This document shows positions 43,339 through 52,208 of a stretch of DNA of 64,000 nucleotides, in pieces (position 1 is the first letter of the stretch; every line of letters starts with the position of its first letter). Made by a program: the position numbers and the translations under genes. Under the pieces are notes generated by a model. The model was not told the DNA's origin, ran no database searches, and worked only from the letters and a program-made list of their open reading frames with translations. Source of the stretch: Collinsella sp. (GTDB taxonomy: Bacteria; Actinomycetota; Coriobacteriia; Coriobacteriales; Coriobacteriaceae); assembly GCA_019419585.1 (NCBI GenBank), contig DXZQ01000016.1, forward strand, positions 1 to 64,000. Reading direction: 5' to 3'.

Positions 43339-44643
43339 ATGGCCACCACATCACTTCGGACTATTATTTGCGGCGAACCTGCAGGAACGCTCATGCAAGA
43401 TGAGAACGGTTTTGTCAGCTTTGTCTATGATCCAGACTATAACGGGCCAGCCCTATCGACCAACATACCCGTATCAAATCGCACATACGGACAACAGGTC
43501 ATGAATCCGTACCTGTTTGGCCTTCTACCCGACAGCGAGGACCAACGAAAAGCGATTGCCGCCGAATTCGACGTTAGGCCCAACAATCCCGTTGCGTTGC
43601 TCAGCCATATCGGACTCGACTGTCCGGGCGGAGTGCAGTTTTGTGCCGAAGAAGATGCCGACGCCGTCCTGCATCGCGCTGGCGAATACCGCCCTATAGG
43701 CGACCACGAAATTGCCCTGCGTCTCAAGTCGATCAGAGATGACCGCGATGCATCGTGGATGGGTCTAGATGAAAGTTGGTCACTTGGAGGCAACCAGGGC
43801 AAGTTCGCGCTCGCGTTCATAAACGGCCGCTGGTGCGAATGCATGGGCCCCTCGCCCACGACGCATATTTTCAAAAATGGCGTTATCGGATTTAAACTCG
43901 AGGCTCTCAATGAGTTTGTCTGCATGAAAAGCGCCCAGCGCGCCGGTATCGCAACGGCAAACGTCGAATATTGTATGTTTGAGGACGAACCTGCCCTCAT
44001 TGTTGAGCGCTATGACCGCGTGAAAGTCGAAGACGGAACGATCAGGCGTCTACATCAAGAAGACCTCTGTCAGGCACTTGGGGTGATGCCCGCCCAAAAG
44101 TACACGGCAGACGGCGGCCCGACCACCCGCGACATTCAAGAGCTCCTCGTAAATACGAGCCACCATCAACTTAACCTGTATCTGTTTACGCAGATACTGT
44201 TCTTCAACGCCACTATCGGCGCACCGGATGCGCATGCGAAAAACTATTCCCTGCTCCTTGGAAACGACGGCGCAGCCATGATGGCTCGTATGTACGATGT
44301 CGCGTCGGGTTTGGCGTATGAGCGCATGCGCCGCCGGGCGCGCCTTGCCATGAGCGTTGGCGGCGAAAATCGTGTGGGACGCATCGGTCCAGGCGCTATC
44401 CGCCGATACCACGGTATGGGCGACCCCGCGCTGGAGGCGGCGCTCACCGATGCCGGGCTATCCGAGAAGTTTTGCTTTGCGACCATGATGGACCTCGCCT
44501 ACGAGGTACCCATTTGCATGGAAGAAGTCATGGACGAATACGCCGACCTGCCCGGCATGGCGGACCTGCGCGAGCATATGCTCGGCCCCGTCCGCGAAAA
44601 CTGCCAGCGAACCCTCGACCTCATCAGGGCGGATATGGGCTAG
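43339..44643 (+). CDS. hipA: HipA-type serine/threonine kinase toxin
   Basis: A 434-residue protein with the full HipA architecture: an N-terminal subdomain (NPYLFGLLPDSEDQRKAIAA, GGVQFC), the Gly-rich ATP loop region (ESWSLGGNQGKFAL), catalytic GAPDAHAKNYSLLL near residue 295 and metal-binding YDVASGL near 320. E. coli HipA phosphorylates glutamyl-tRNA synthetase and causes persistence; the target here is not known. It is coupled to hipB. This is a second, canonical HipA in addition to the fused one at 35 kb. Confidence 0.9.
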   Translation: MATTSLRTIICGEPAGTLMQDENGFVSFVYDPDYNGPALSTNIPVSNRTYGQQVMNPYLFGLLPDSEDQRKAIAAEFDVRPNNPVALLSHIGLDCPGGVQFCAEEDADAVLHRAGEYRPIGDHEIALRLKSIRDDRDASWMGLDESWSLGGNQGKFALAFINGRWCECMGPSPTTHIFKNGVIGFKLEALNEFVCMKSAQRAGIATANVEYCMFEDEPALIVERYDRVKVEDGTIRRLHQEDLCQALGVMPAQKYTADGGPTTRDIQELLVNTSHHQLNLYLFTQILFFNATIGAPDAHAKNYSLLLGNDGAAMMARMYDVASGLAYERMRRRARLAMSVGGENRVGRIGPGAIRRYHGMGDPALEAALTDAGLSEKFCFATMMDLAYEVPICMEEVMDEYADLPGMADLREHMLGPVRENCQRTLDLIRADMG

Positions 44644-44665
44644 GTGTCCGTAATTTCCTATTTCC

Positions 44666-44716
44666 CAAAAGCAAGAGAGGGGGCACCCGTCGCAAAAGCT
44701 CGGGTGCCCCCTCTCG
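44666..44716 (-). terminator. Intrinsic terminator after pepD
   Basis: A perfect 15-bp stem (GAGAGGGGGCACCCG with its complement at 44701-44715). On the minus strand TTGCTTTTGGG follows, so it ends pepD; it may also stop hipA transcription from the other side. Confidence 0.8.
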
Positions 44717-44770
44717 TAATGTCATCTGCAATCGATCATCACGTTGCTCGGACTGCCGTCAACGCAACCT

Positions 44771-46228
44771 TTACGCGGCAAGGCGTTTGAGAACGTCGAT
44801 GAGCAGCTCGTAGAAGCGCTCGGCAGAAGCGAGCTCCATGCTCTCGTCCGGGGTGTGGACATCGGAGAGCGTCGGGCCCACGGCGATGGCGTCCAGGCCG
44901 TGCAGGGCCTCGGCAAACAGACCACACTCAAGGCCGGCGTGGATGGACTCGATGCGCAGCTCGGAGCCAAAGAGCTCACGATAGCTCTCCACGAAGACGT
45001 CGCGGATCGGCGAATGCTCGGCATAGCTCCAGCCGGGATACTCGAACTCGAACTTGGCGTCAAAGCCCAGGACATCGGCCAGCGTCTGCAGGCGGTCCTT
45101 GAACTCGTTCTGCAGCGAGGTGATCGAGGAGCGCGGGGACAGCATAATCTTGACCTGATCATCGGAAGTGGCGACCACGCCGATGTTGGAGGAAACCTCG
45201 ACTGAGCCGTCGGTGGCGACGTTGCGGCGAATCACACCATTGGGGGCAAGACGCAGAGCGCGGATGAGGGCAAGCGCGGACTTCTCGTCCATGGCCTCGA
45301 TCTCGGCGTTGTCGGCGATCTCGACAGTGCAGGTAAAGCCGGGGTCGAAGACCTCGAGCTCGGCGGTAACGTCGGCGATGATGCCACGGGCGATCTCGGC
45401 CGCGGCCTCGGCGGCAGCGTGGTCGGCGTAGACCAGAACAGCCTTGCACTCACGGTTGATGGCGTTGTCCTTGGTGCCGCCGTTGAAGCTGACGATGGCG
45501 GGCTCACCGGCAACCATCAGGCGGTCGATGATGCGGGCCATGATAAGGTTGCCGTTGCCGCGCTCCAGGTTGATATCGCTGCCGGAGTGACCGCCCAGCA
45601 GGCCGGAGATGTCGAGCGTGAGGGCGCTACCGGTCTTGTGCTCGCGCGCGATCGGGCAGGTGTAGGTAACGACGACGCCGCCGGCGCAGCTGACGGTGGC
45701 AACGCCCTCTTCCTCGGAGTCAAGGTTAATCATGGTGCGGGCGCTAATCTGGGACTTGTCGAGTGTCTCGGCGCCGACCAGGCCAGTCTCCTCGTCGGTG
45801 GTGAATACGCACTCGAGGGCCGGATGGACAATCGAATCATCGTTGAGCACGGTAAGCATAAGCGCGACGGCGATACCGTTGTCGGCGCCCAGGGTGGTGC
45901 CGTTAGCGGTGAGGACGCCGTCCTTGACGACCAGGTCGATACCGTCGGTCGTAAAGTCGTGCTCAACGGAGCCCAACTTGTCGCACACCATATCGATGTG
46001 GCCCTGCAGCATCACGGTCGGGGCATTCTCGGCACCGGCAGATGCGGGCTTGCGAATGATGACGTTGTAGACCTCGTCCTGGTACACATCGAGGCCGCGC
46101 TCCTTGGCAAACGCAACCAGGAAATCGCTGATGCCCTTCTCGTTGCCAGACCCACGGGGGATCGCGCTGACCTCCTCAAAGAAATGGAACAGCTGAGCGG
46201 GCTCGTAGCCGGTAATCTTGTAGTCCAT
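44771..46228 (-). CDS. pepD: Aminoacyl-histidine dipeptidase / cytosolic non-specific dipeptidase PepD (M20 family)
   Basis: A 485-residue two-zinc peptidase that splits dipeptides such as Xaa-His. Zinc and catalytic motifs are VMLQGHIDMVCDK, TLGADNGIAVALML and FTTDEETGLVGAE; LLGGHSGSDINLERGN sits in the lid domain. AAGGAGGCACC precedes the ATG (MDYKITGYEPAQLF); 35 upstream in-frame codons are excluded. Confidence 0.94.
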   Translation of the reverse strand: MDYKITGYEPAQLFHFFEEVSAIPRGSGNEKGISDFLVAFAKERGLDVYQDEVYNVIIRKPASAGAENAPTVMLQGHIDMVCDKLGSVEHDFTTDGIDLVVKDGVLTANGTTLGADNGIAVALMLTVLNDDSIVHPALECVFTTDEETGLVGAETLDKSQISARTMINLDSEEEGVATVSCAGGVVVTYTCPIAREHKTGSALTLDISGLLGGHSGSDINLERGNGNLIMARIIDRLMVAGEPAIVSFNGGTKDNAINRECKAVLVYADHAAAEAAAEIARGIIADVTAELEVFDPGFTCTVEIADNAEIEAMDEKSALALIRALRLAPNGVIRRNVATDGSVEVSSNIGVVATSDDQVKIMLSPRSSITSLQNEFKDRLQTLADVLGFDAKFEFEYPGWSYAEHSPIRDVFVESYRELFGSELRIESIHAGLECGLFAEALHGLDAIAVGPTLSDVHTPDESMELASAERFYELLIDVLKRLAA

Positions 46229-46376
46229 GGTGCCTCCTTGGCGCAACTGGTTAGACAGTAAGATATGCGACTTGTATATTCCCAGACTTTGCGTGCATAA
46301 ACCAGTCGAAAACGCCGAGCGCCCTTGCATCATCGGCTAACGGTGAGGAAACGCCACTTTATCAAGGTAAAGCAAG

Positions 46377-46898
46377 CTAGACGGGCCGTGCAGAGGGAAC
46401 GTTGGACCCCCCAACCAACCTCAACGCCTGTTGAACATTAATGCATACACCATTGGTATGTTTAATAAGATTCTTGTCCTCCGTCACGACGTAATCGGCA
46501 TCAATGCGATTGGCAACGCCCAGCATCAGGTCGTCCTCAAAGTCATTGTGGTGGTACTTGAACACAAAGGAGTCGAAGACCTCGTCTGCACCGACCGGGG
46601 CGATGAGGGCTAGCTCGCGCATCTGTCGAACGCATGCCCAGGCCGTTTCGTCTGCCGCCGCAATGGCGTTATCGCTCAGTGAGCCAGTCTTTCTTCGGCA
46701 CTCCTGCTTGATTGCCGCCGAGACAAGATATGAAACGTCTTTGACCGAAAGCGACGAGGCAAACAGGGCAATCCGCTCCGAGGCGTCGGCAATCTCGATC
46801 AGATGGACGACATTTGCCGTACGGTCGGACCTGCCAGAAAAATAATCCATCCATACGTTGGTATCGATTAACAGCTTGAGGACGCCTTCTGTGCTCAT
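46377..46898 (-). CDS. PIN-domain toxin (VapC-like)
   Basis: A 173-residue PIN-domain RNase. Acidic metal ligands are visible in LLIDTNVWMDYF (first Asp), NDFEDDLMLGVA and DYVVTEDKNL. At about 170 residues it is longer than typical VapC (130-140). It begins within the stop of the RelB-like gene (ATGA overlap), the coupling usual for toxin-antitoxin pairs. The start is MSTEGVLK; three extra upstream codons are not used. Confidence 0.85.
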   Translation of the reverse strand: MSTEGVLKLLIDTNVWMDYFSGRSDRTANVVHLIEIADASERIALFASSLSVKDVSYLVSAAIKQECRRKTGSLSDNAIAAADETAWACVRQMRELALIAPVGADEVFDSFVFKYHHNDFEDDLMLGVANRIDADYVVTEDKNLIKHTNGVCINVQQALRLVGGSNVPSARPV

Positions 46899-47254
46899 AG
46901 TTCCACCCATTCGGGATAGCGCTCCGCCATGGCCTCCTCATAGAGGTCGTCATAGTCTCCCGAGAACTCAGGGATGGGGATGCCGTATTTGAGGCACGAA
47001 TCGCGAACGATATGGCTGCCTTGCGCGGCCCTTGACTCCATGCGCTGGGGCTCCACTCCGTCAGAAACCGGAGCCGCCGCGTCTCCCTTCGAGGGCATGC
47101 GTCCGTTAACGACCAGATACTCCCAAAGTGTCCGAACGGCTTGTGACGGCGTCATGCCAATATGAGTCAGGACGGCGTCTCCCGCCTCTTTGAGCTGGCG
47201 ATCTATACGCACGTTCATCTGAACTGGCCGCGTGTCGAGTATTGACGTAGGCAT
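46895..47254 (-). CDS. RelB/DinJ-type antitoxin
   Basis: A 119-residue protein. The N-terminal part (VQMNVRIDRQLKEAGDAVLTHIGMTPSQAVRTLWEYLV, recognised by its NVRIDRQLKEAG and MTPSQAVR pieces) is a ribbon-helix-helix of RelB/DinJ type. The C-terminal half (GIPIPEFSGDYDDLYEEAMA) is acidic and probably binds the toxin. RelB/DinJ proteins usually pair with RelE/YafQ toxins, but here the partner is a PIN nuclease. AAAGGAGCTGAT precedes the ATG. Confidence 0.82.
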   Translation of the reverse strand: MPTSILDTRPVQMNVRIDRQLKEAGDAVLTHIGMTPSQAVRTLWEYLVVNGRMPSKGDAAAPVSDGVEPQRMESRAAQGSHIVRDSCLKYGIPIPEFSGDYDDLYEEAMAERYPEWVEL

Positions 47255-47265
47255 ATCAGCTCCTT

Positions 47266-47296
47266 TGCTATACTATATCTCGATTTTAGTATAGCA
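47266..47296. promoter_or_regulatory. Operator/promoter palindrome of the RelB-PIN pair
   Basis: TGCTATACTA (47266-47275) and TAGTATAGCA (47287-47296) form a perfect 10-bp inverted repeat around 11 bases, 12 bases upstream of the antitoxin start. Each arm contains a -10-like TATACT or TATAGT, so antitoxin binding would cover the promoter. Confidence 0.7.
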
Positions 47297-47317
47297 CGGC
47301 AGATTGAAGCGCATTTC

Positions 47318-47358
47318 AATAGAAATGAGGGCGCTTCCTTATCGGAAACGCCCCCGTT
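47318..47358 (-). terminator. Intrinsic terminator after clpC
   Basis: On the minus strand GGGGGCGTTTCC pairs with GGAAGCGCCCTC around 5 bases, followed by ATTTCTATT. It lies about 20 bases after the clpC stop. Confidence 0.8.
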
Positions 47359-47378
47359 ATACAAGGTATGTTTAATCC

Positions 47379-50021
47379 CTACAGCGCACCAGAGCCGGCT
47401 TGCATCATACCGCCGGGGCCCGAGGTCACGCCGCCGCTCACGGGCGCGGCGTTGCCAGTGTGCGGTGCCGCCGGGGCGGTATCACCACCGAGCGTGCCCG
47501 CCAGACGCGGTGCCGGGATCTCGCCCGTGCCGTGGCTAAAGACAAACTTGCCATCGGCCACGTCGCACAGGACGGTATCGCCCTCGCCCCACTCGCCGGC
47601 CAGCAGCTCCTCGGACAGCGGGTCCTCGATGAGCTTTTGAATAGCACGGCGCAGCGGACGCGCACCGTTGGTGAGGTCGGTGCCCTCGGCCACGATCTTG
47701 TCATAGGCCGCATCGGTGAGCTTGATGTTCATGCCGTTGGCAATCAGACGCTGGCGCAGGTCGTCCACCAGCAGGTGCGCGATCTTGGTGAGATTCTCGC
47801 CCGAGAGCTTCTGGAACACCACGATGTCGTCGATGCGGTTGAGCAGCTCGGGGCGGAACAGGCGCTTGAGCTCGCTCATCGCGCGGCCGCGGATCTCACT
47901 CGACGTGAGACCCTGCTCGCCGGTGGTGCCAAAGCCCACGCTCGCATCCTGCGCAATCTCGCGGGCGCCCACATTGGACGTCATGATGATCACGGTGTTG
48001 CGGAAGTCGACCGTCTTGCCCTGGCTATCGGTCAGGCGGCCCTCCTCCAGCACCTGCAGCAAGATGTTGAAGATATCGGGGTGCGCCTTCTCGATCTCGT
48101 CGAACAGCACGACCGAGTACGGGTGGCGACGAACGGCCTTGGTGAGCTGGCCGCCCTCGTCGTGACCGACGTAGCCCGGAGGGCTACCGATGAGCTTGGA
48201 GACCTCGAACTCGCTACCGAACTCGGACATGTCGAAGCTGATGAGCGCGTCCTTGCTGCCAAAGAGATACTCGGCGAGCGTCTTGGCGAGCTCGGTCTTG
48301 CCCGTGCCGGTGGGACCTAGGAAGATAAAGCTGCCGCCGGGACGACGCGGGTCCTTGAGCGGCGAGCGGCTGCGGCGCACGGCCTTGGCGACGGCCTCGA
48401 CGGCCTCGTCCTGGCCGATGATGCGCGTCTTGAGCACGCTTTCGGTCTGCAGCAGGCGCCGGCTCTCGCTCTCGGTAAGCGAGGATACCGGCACGCCCGA
48501 AGTCACGGACACGATATCGGCGATCTGACTCACATCGATGGTGAGCGGGCTGGCGTCGAGCTCGGCGGTCCAGGCAGCCTTGGCCTCGGCGAGTTCAATC
48601 TCGGCAGCCTTCTGCTGCTCGGTGATCTCGGCGGCCTTGTTCATGTCGTCGCTCTCGGTGGCCTCCTGCGCGGCGGCCTTGAGCTCCTCTATGCGATGCT
48701 CGGCCTCGCGCACCGGCTCGGGCGCGCGGTTGGCGGCGATTCGGGCGCGGGCACCGGCCTCGTCAATGAGGTCGATGGCCTTATCGGGCAGGAAGCGATC
48801 CTGAATGTAGCGGTTGGAAAGGTTCGCGGCGGCCTCGATAGCACCCTGCGTATAGCGCACATGGTGGTGCTCCTCGTAGCGCGGCTTGAGCGCGGTCAGG
48901 ATCTTGACCGTGTCCTCGACGCTCGGCTCCTCGACATCGATGGTCTGGAAGCGACGCTCGAAGGCCGGGTCCTTGGTGAGGTACTTGCGGAACTCCTCGG
49001 CCGTGGTGGCGCCGATAATCTGGAAGGCACCGCGCGCGAGCACGGGCTTGAGCATGGAGCTCGCGTCGATGGAGCCCTCGGCAGAACCGGCACCGATGAT
49101 GGTGTGCATCTCATCGATAAACAAGATGACGTCGTCGGCCTCGGTTGCCTCCTGGATCACGTTCTTGAGGCGCTCCTCGAACTCACCGCGATACTTGGCG
49201 CCCGCAACGAGACCCGGCAGGTCGAGCGTCCAGATATTCTGGTTCATGAGGTTCTCGGGCACGTTGCCGGCAGCAATCTGTTGCGCCAGTCCCTCGACGA
49301 TGGCCGTTTTGCCCACGCCGGGATCGCCCAGGATAAGCGGATTGTTCTTGGTGCGGCGCGAAAGGATCTCCATCATGCGCTGGACTTCCTTTTCGCGGCC
49401 AATCACGGGATCGAGCTCGCCGTCGCGCGCCTTTTGCGTGAGGTTGGTGGCGAACTGCTTGAGCGTGTCGGTGCCGCTCCCCTTTTGCTGAGAGGCATCC
49501 GAGCCGCTAAAGAACGGCAGGCCCGCACCGGGACGACCAGCGCCAGCGCCAGCGAGCGGACGCTTCTTGTCCTGATCCTTGGCAGTGAGCTTTTCGATGG
49601 CCTTTTTAATGGAAGCAGACGACACACCCAGGCGCATGAGGATGTCCATGGCCATGCCGTTGCCCTCTTCGACGATGCCGATCAGCAAGTGCTCGGTCGA
49701 CACGTAGGTCTGGTTGTTTTCACGCGCCACGCGGAATGAACGCTCCATCACGCTAATGACGAGCGGCGTAAAGGCGAGCTTGGCCGCCTCGGTCTCCTCA
49801 CTGGGCTCGGGAACCGTGGTCTGGACCTCTTTGAGAGTATCCATGATGTCATCGTAGGAGATGTCGAGCGAACGCAGTGCCTCGGCGGCAATGCCCTCGT
49901 CCTCCTTAGCGAGCGCGAGCAGCAGGTGCTCGGTACCCACCTTATTTGAGTGAAGATCGAGCGCTTCTTGCTTGGCCATGGACATGACCTTGCGCGCGCG
50001 ATCGGTAAAACGGTCTAACAT
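47379..50021 (-). CDS. clpC: ATP-dependent Clp protease ATP-binding subunit ClpC
   Basis: An 880-residue Hsp100 unfoldase that feeds proteins to ClpP. It has two N-domain repeats (residues 1-145; TEHLLLALA and TEHLLIGIV), AAA1 with [13 protein letters not shown] and LFIDEMHTI, a UVR/middle region, and AAA2 with [17 protein letters not shown] and [11 protein letters not shown]. The C-terminus adds a 45-residue Gly/Ala/Pro-rich tail. No McsA/McsB or CtsR genes adjoin it, unlike in Firmicutes. The start is [12 protein letters not shown] after AAGAGGAACTAGC. I saw no clear promoter in the 298-base upstream gap. Confidence 0.96.
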   Translation of the reverse strand: MLDRFTDRARKVMSMAKQEALDLHSNKVGTEHLLLALAKEDEGIAAEALRSLDISYDDIMDTLKEVQTTVPEPSEETEAAKLAFTPLVISVMERSFRVARENNQTYVSTEHLLIGIVEEGNGMAMDILMRLGVSSASIKKAIEKLTAKDQDKKRPLAGAGAGRPGAGLPFFSGSDASQQKGSGTDTLKQFATNLTQKARDGELDPVIGREKEVQRMMEILSRRTKNNPLILGDPGVGKTAIVEGLAQQIAAGNVPENLMNQNIWTLDLPGLVAGAKYRGEFEERLKNVIQEATEADDVILFIDEMHTIIGAGSAEGSIDASSMLKPVLARGAFQIIGATTAEEFRKYLTKDPAFERRFQTIDVEEPSVEDTVKILTALKPRYEEHHHVRYTQGAIEAAANLSNRYIQDRFLPDKAIDLIDEAGARARIAANRAPEPVREAEHRIEELKAAAQEATESDDMNKAAEITEQQKAAEIELAEAKAAWTAELDASPLTIDVSQIADIVSVTSGVPVSSLTESESRRLLQTESVLKTRIIGQDEAVEAVAKAVRRSRSPLKDPRRPGGSFIFLGPTGTGKTELAKTLAEYLFGSKDALISFDMSEFGSEFEVSKLIGSPPGYVGHDEGGQLTKAVRRHPYSVVLFDEIEKAHPDIFNILLQVLEEGRLTDSQGKTVDFRNTVIIMTSNVGAREIAQDASVGFGTTGEQGLTSSEIRGRAMSELKRLFRPELLNRIDDIVVFQKLSGENLTKIAHLLVDDLRQRLIANGMNIKLTDAAYDKIVAEGTDLTNGARPLRRAIQKLIEDPLSEELLAGEWGEGDTVLCDVADGKFVFSHGTGEIPAPRLAGTLGGDTAPAAPHTGNAAPVSGGVTSGPGGMMQAGSGAL

Positions 50022-50191
50022 GCTAGTTCCTCTTAGACGAGCTAGTTTTTTCAAACGCAAAGCGCCGCCCGCGGCAGTGCTTTGGTCTCTTTACCCATAT
50101 GGAGTATATGTTAACCGTTGGGACCTTTCCCGCCCGTAGCCGCGCGACAACGTCTACAAAAAAGGAATTGCCAGGTGCGTCTGCATCGGCC

Positions 50192-50290
50192 CAACGAGCG
50201 TGGATTTTCGGACACCAATTCCACGAGCGTGGATAATCTCCCGTTTTGAGCCCGTAAACAGGCCAAAAACGGGAGATTATCCACGTTCAT
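50192..50290. repeat. CGAGCGTGGAT repeat cluster 3 (best-formed hairpin)
   Basis: A short direct copy at 50192-50210, then a perfect 20-bp inverted repeat: CGTGGATAATCTCCCGTTTT (50228-50247) and its complement (50266-50285) around 18 bases that include CCCGTAAACAGG. It lies between clpC and the ThrE-type exporter, just after the exporter's stop (minus strand). It has no T run on the minus side. Confidence 0.9.
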
Positions 50291-50319
50291 GTTTTGCGGA
50301 TCAGTTTCATTTGCACCAA

Positions 50320-51888
50320 TTAGCTGGTGTGGCGCCAGCGAGAGTCGGTGAGGGTTCTCGCCACGCCCAGGCCAACGGGCAGAAACGCCACAATGAGCAC
50401 TGCACGCACAAACCAGCCGAGCATATTGACCGTGTCGAAGGTGCACATGTAATACATCGAGCGATACAGATACAAGCCCGGCACCATAATGACAATCGAT
50501 GGCACCGTGAGGGCGATACGTGGGTAGGTGAGCTTGATTTCGGCTAAGCTCGCGAGCAGGCCCGATACCAGCGCACCGATAAACGCTGCCGCCTCGGGAG
50601 GCATACCTACGCTCAGGCCCAGAAAGGGAAACAGCGTCGGCGCATCGACGAGCGTAAGGCGCAAGGTATTGGACACGGCGCCGATCAGCCCAGCTGCCGC
50701 GGCCATCTTTACCGGGCTGTTGAACATCACCGAGAAGCCGAATACGCCAACGAAGCTCATCACCACGCGCAGGAGCGTAAGGGCAAGCGGCGAAAGGCCG
50801 AGCGGGGCAAAATCATCCGGTGCCAGCCCCACACACTCGGCAACCATCCAGCCCACAAGGGTCGCCATCACAATAATCGACACGGCATACGAAAGACGCT
50901 CAATGCCGCTTCGCATATCGAGCTTAGCGATGTCGAGGCCTGCCGTAATGAGGGGAAAGCCGGGAATCACAAAGAGCATGGCGCCGATATAGCCTTCTTG
51001 GTGCGACATTGCCCCCGGTACGACCTGGCCAAGGCCGAGCAATGCCAGCAGATACGAAACGCAAGCGAGCGCAATGCCAATCGTCAGCGCGCTAAACTGG
51101 CCAAGACCCTGCTTGAGAATATGAGAGCGAGCAAAGTTGCCAACACCAGCGCCTACGAATGCGCAGGCCATCTCGATAGGGCCGCCGCCGAGCAAAAAGA
51201 CGAAGGCGCCGCAAGCACAAGCTGCCGCAAGGCCCTGTTGCCAGGGAGAGTAATCGGGTTTTGAACTCTCAACGGTCTTGAGCATCTCGTGGTATTCGTG
51301 CACGGTAAACCGGCGCCCATACGTCTCAATTTCCTTTAGGAAGCTCTCCATCATCCAAATGCGATGGGTATTGACTCCCGTTGTGGGCAGGCTGACAACC
51401 TCGTTAAAGCAGTGGCCATCTTCGATGCAGGTGCACTCAAACGACAGAAGACTTAAGTCAACGTGGACGGTGACACCGAGTACGGCGGCAACGCGATTCA
51501 TGGTATCGCGTACACGCCAGGCACCCGTTCCGCTCGCGAGCATAAGCATACCGGTGCGGCAGATGATGGATGACTTATCGGTGAGCGGCGCATCGACGGC
51601 AAGCTCATCGCCTGCCGTCACGATCTGGTGCCAGTCTGTTTTCATATGGAGTGCGCCGGCACGAACACCGTGGTGCATGGGGGCTCTCGAAAGCAGCGAG
51701 TCAAGGCGCGAAGACTGTGGGGGCTCCGTTGATTCGTCCTCAACCTCATCAGTCTCTTCATCGACCAGATCAAATGAGTCAAGCGATGCCGGCTCGCGAC
51801 GATCGATTAGCTCCTCATCCTCATCGTCAAAGTAATTGAACTGATCGAGCATGTCCTCTTCGATTGCACGCTCGCTCGCGTCGTCCAT
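50320..51888 (-). CDS. Threonine/serine exporter (ThrE) family protein
   Basis: A 522-residue membrane protein related to ThrE of Corynebacterium. An acidic N-terminal tail (residues 1-70) precedes the hydrolase-like soluble domain (AGDELAVDAPLTDKSSIICR, HRIWMMESFLKEIE) and about ten transmembrane helices in two blocks (from about 215 and from about 385), corresponding to the ThrP and ThrB halves fused. GAAGGGAGCG precedes the ATG. It probably exports small amino acids or other metabolites. Confidence 0.87.
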   Translation of the reverse strand: MDDASERAIEEDMLDQFNYFDDEDEELIDRREPASLDSFDLVDEETDEVEDESTEPPQSSRLDSLLSRAPMHHGVRAGALHMKTDWHQIVTAGDELAVDAPLTDKSSIICRTGMLMLASGTGAWRVRDTMNRVAAVLGVTVHVDLSLLSFECTCIEDGHCFNEVVSLPTTGVNTHRIWMMESFLKEIETYGRRFTVHEYHEMLKTVESSKPDYSPWQQGLAAACACGAFVFLLGGGPIEMACAFVGAGVGNFARSHILKQGLGQFSALTIGIALACVSYLLALLGLGQVVPGAMSHQEGYIGAMLFVIPGFPLITAGLDIAKLDMRSGIERLSYAVSIIVMATLVGWMVAECVGLAPDDFAPLGLSPLALTLLRVVMSFVGVFGFSVMFNSPVKMAAAAGLIGAVSNTLRLTLVDAPTLFPFLGLSVGMPPEAAAFIGALVSGLLASLAEIKLTYPRIALTVPSIVIMVPGLYLYRSMYYMCTFDTVNMLGWFVRAVLIVAFLPVGLGVARTLTDSRWRHTS

Positions 51889-52066
51889 ATAGACGCTCCC
51901 TTCCTACCGACTAACCCCCATCCTAGGCAGCGACGGCTAAAGGAAACATAAAAGAGACGGCTGCCATGCGAGCCATGTGCTCAATAGCCGTTGGGTAGTC
52001 GTTTAAGAACGTCCCCAATGACTATTGACGGCCAAGGCAACGCCGATGTATTGGCAACGTCAGCGA

Positions 52067-52165
52067 GCGGGCCGCATTTGAGACAAGGTGACGTGAAACG
52101 AAAGGGCGCTGACCTTCTGGTCGCGCCCTTGAAGTTGAACGTCAGATTGTCCAAATGCGGCCCGC
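52067..52165. repeat. Nested inverted repeat C
   Basis: Outer arms 52067-52094 and 52139-52165 pair over about 27 bases with one bulge and two mismatches (GCGGGCCGCATTTG is perfect). Inside, AAGGGCGC pairs with GCGCCCTT and GACC with GGTC around TTCT. It lies about 45 bases after the lysS stop. The remainder of the 320-base gap (51889-52066) shows nothing recognisable. Confidence 0.75.
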
Positions 52166-52178
52166 GCAGCGTCGAGCC

Positions 52179-52205
52179 GTTACGCGGTTCGTAGAACCGC
52201 GTAAC
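52179..52205. repeat. Perfect 12-bp hairpin at the lysS stop
   Basis: GTTACGCGGTTC and GAACCGCGTAAC flank GTA. It begins 4 bases after the lysS stop on the minus strand. No T run follows, so it is more likely an mRNA 3'-end stabiliser or part of repeat C than a terminator. Confidence 0.7.
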
Positions 52206-52208
52206 TAG

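Noticed and set aside
47379..47520. ClpC C-terminal tail as a frameshift product
   Set aside because: The Gly/Ala/Pro-rich tail stays in frame to a normal stop followed by a terminator; such low-complexity tails are common in actinobacterial ClpC.
30266..50290. CRISPR-like array formed by the CGAGCGTGGAT copies
   Set aside because: The copies are inverted as well as direct, unevenly spaced, in separate loci and without cas genes.
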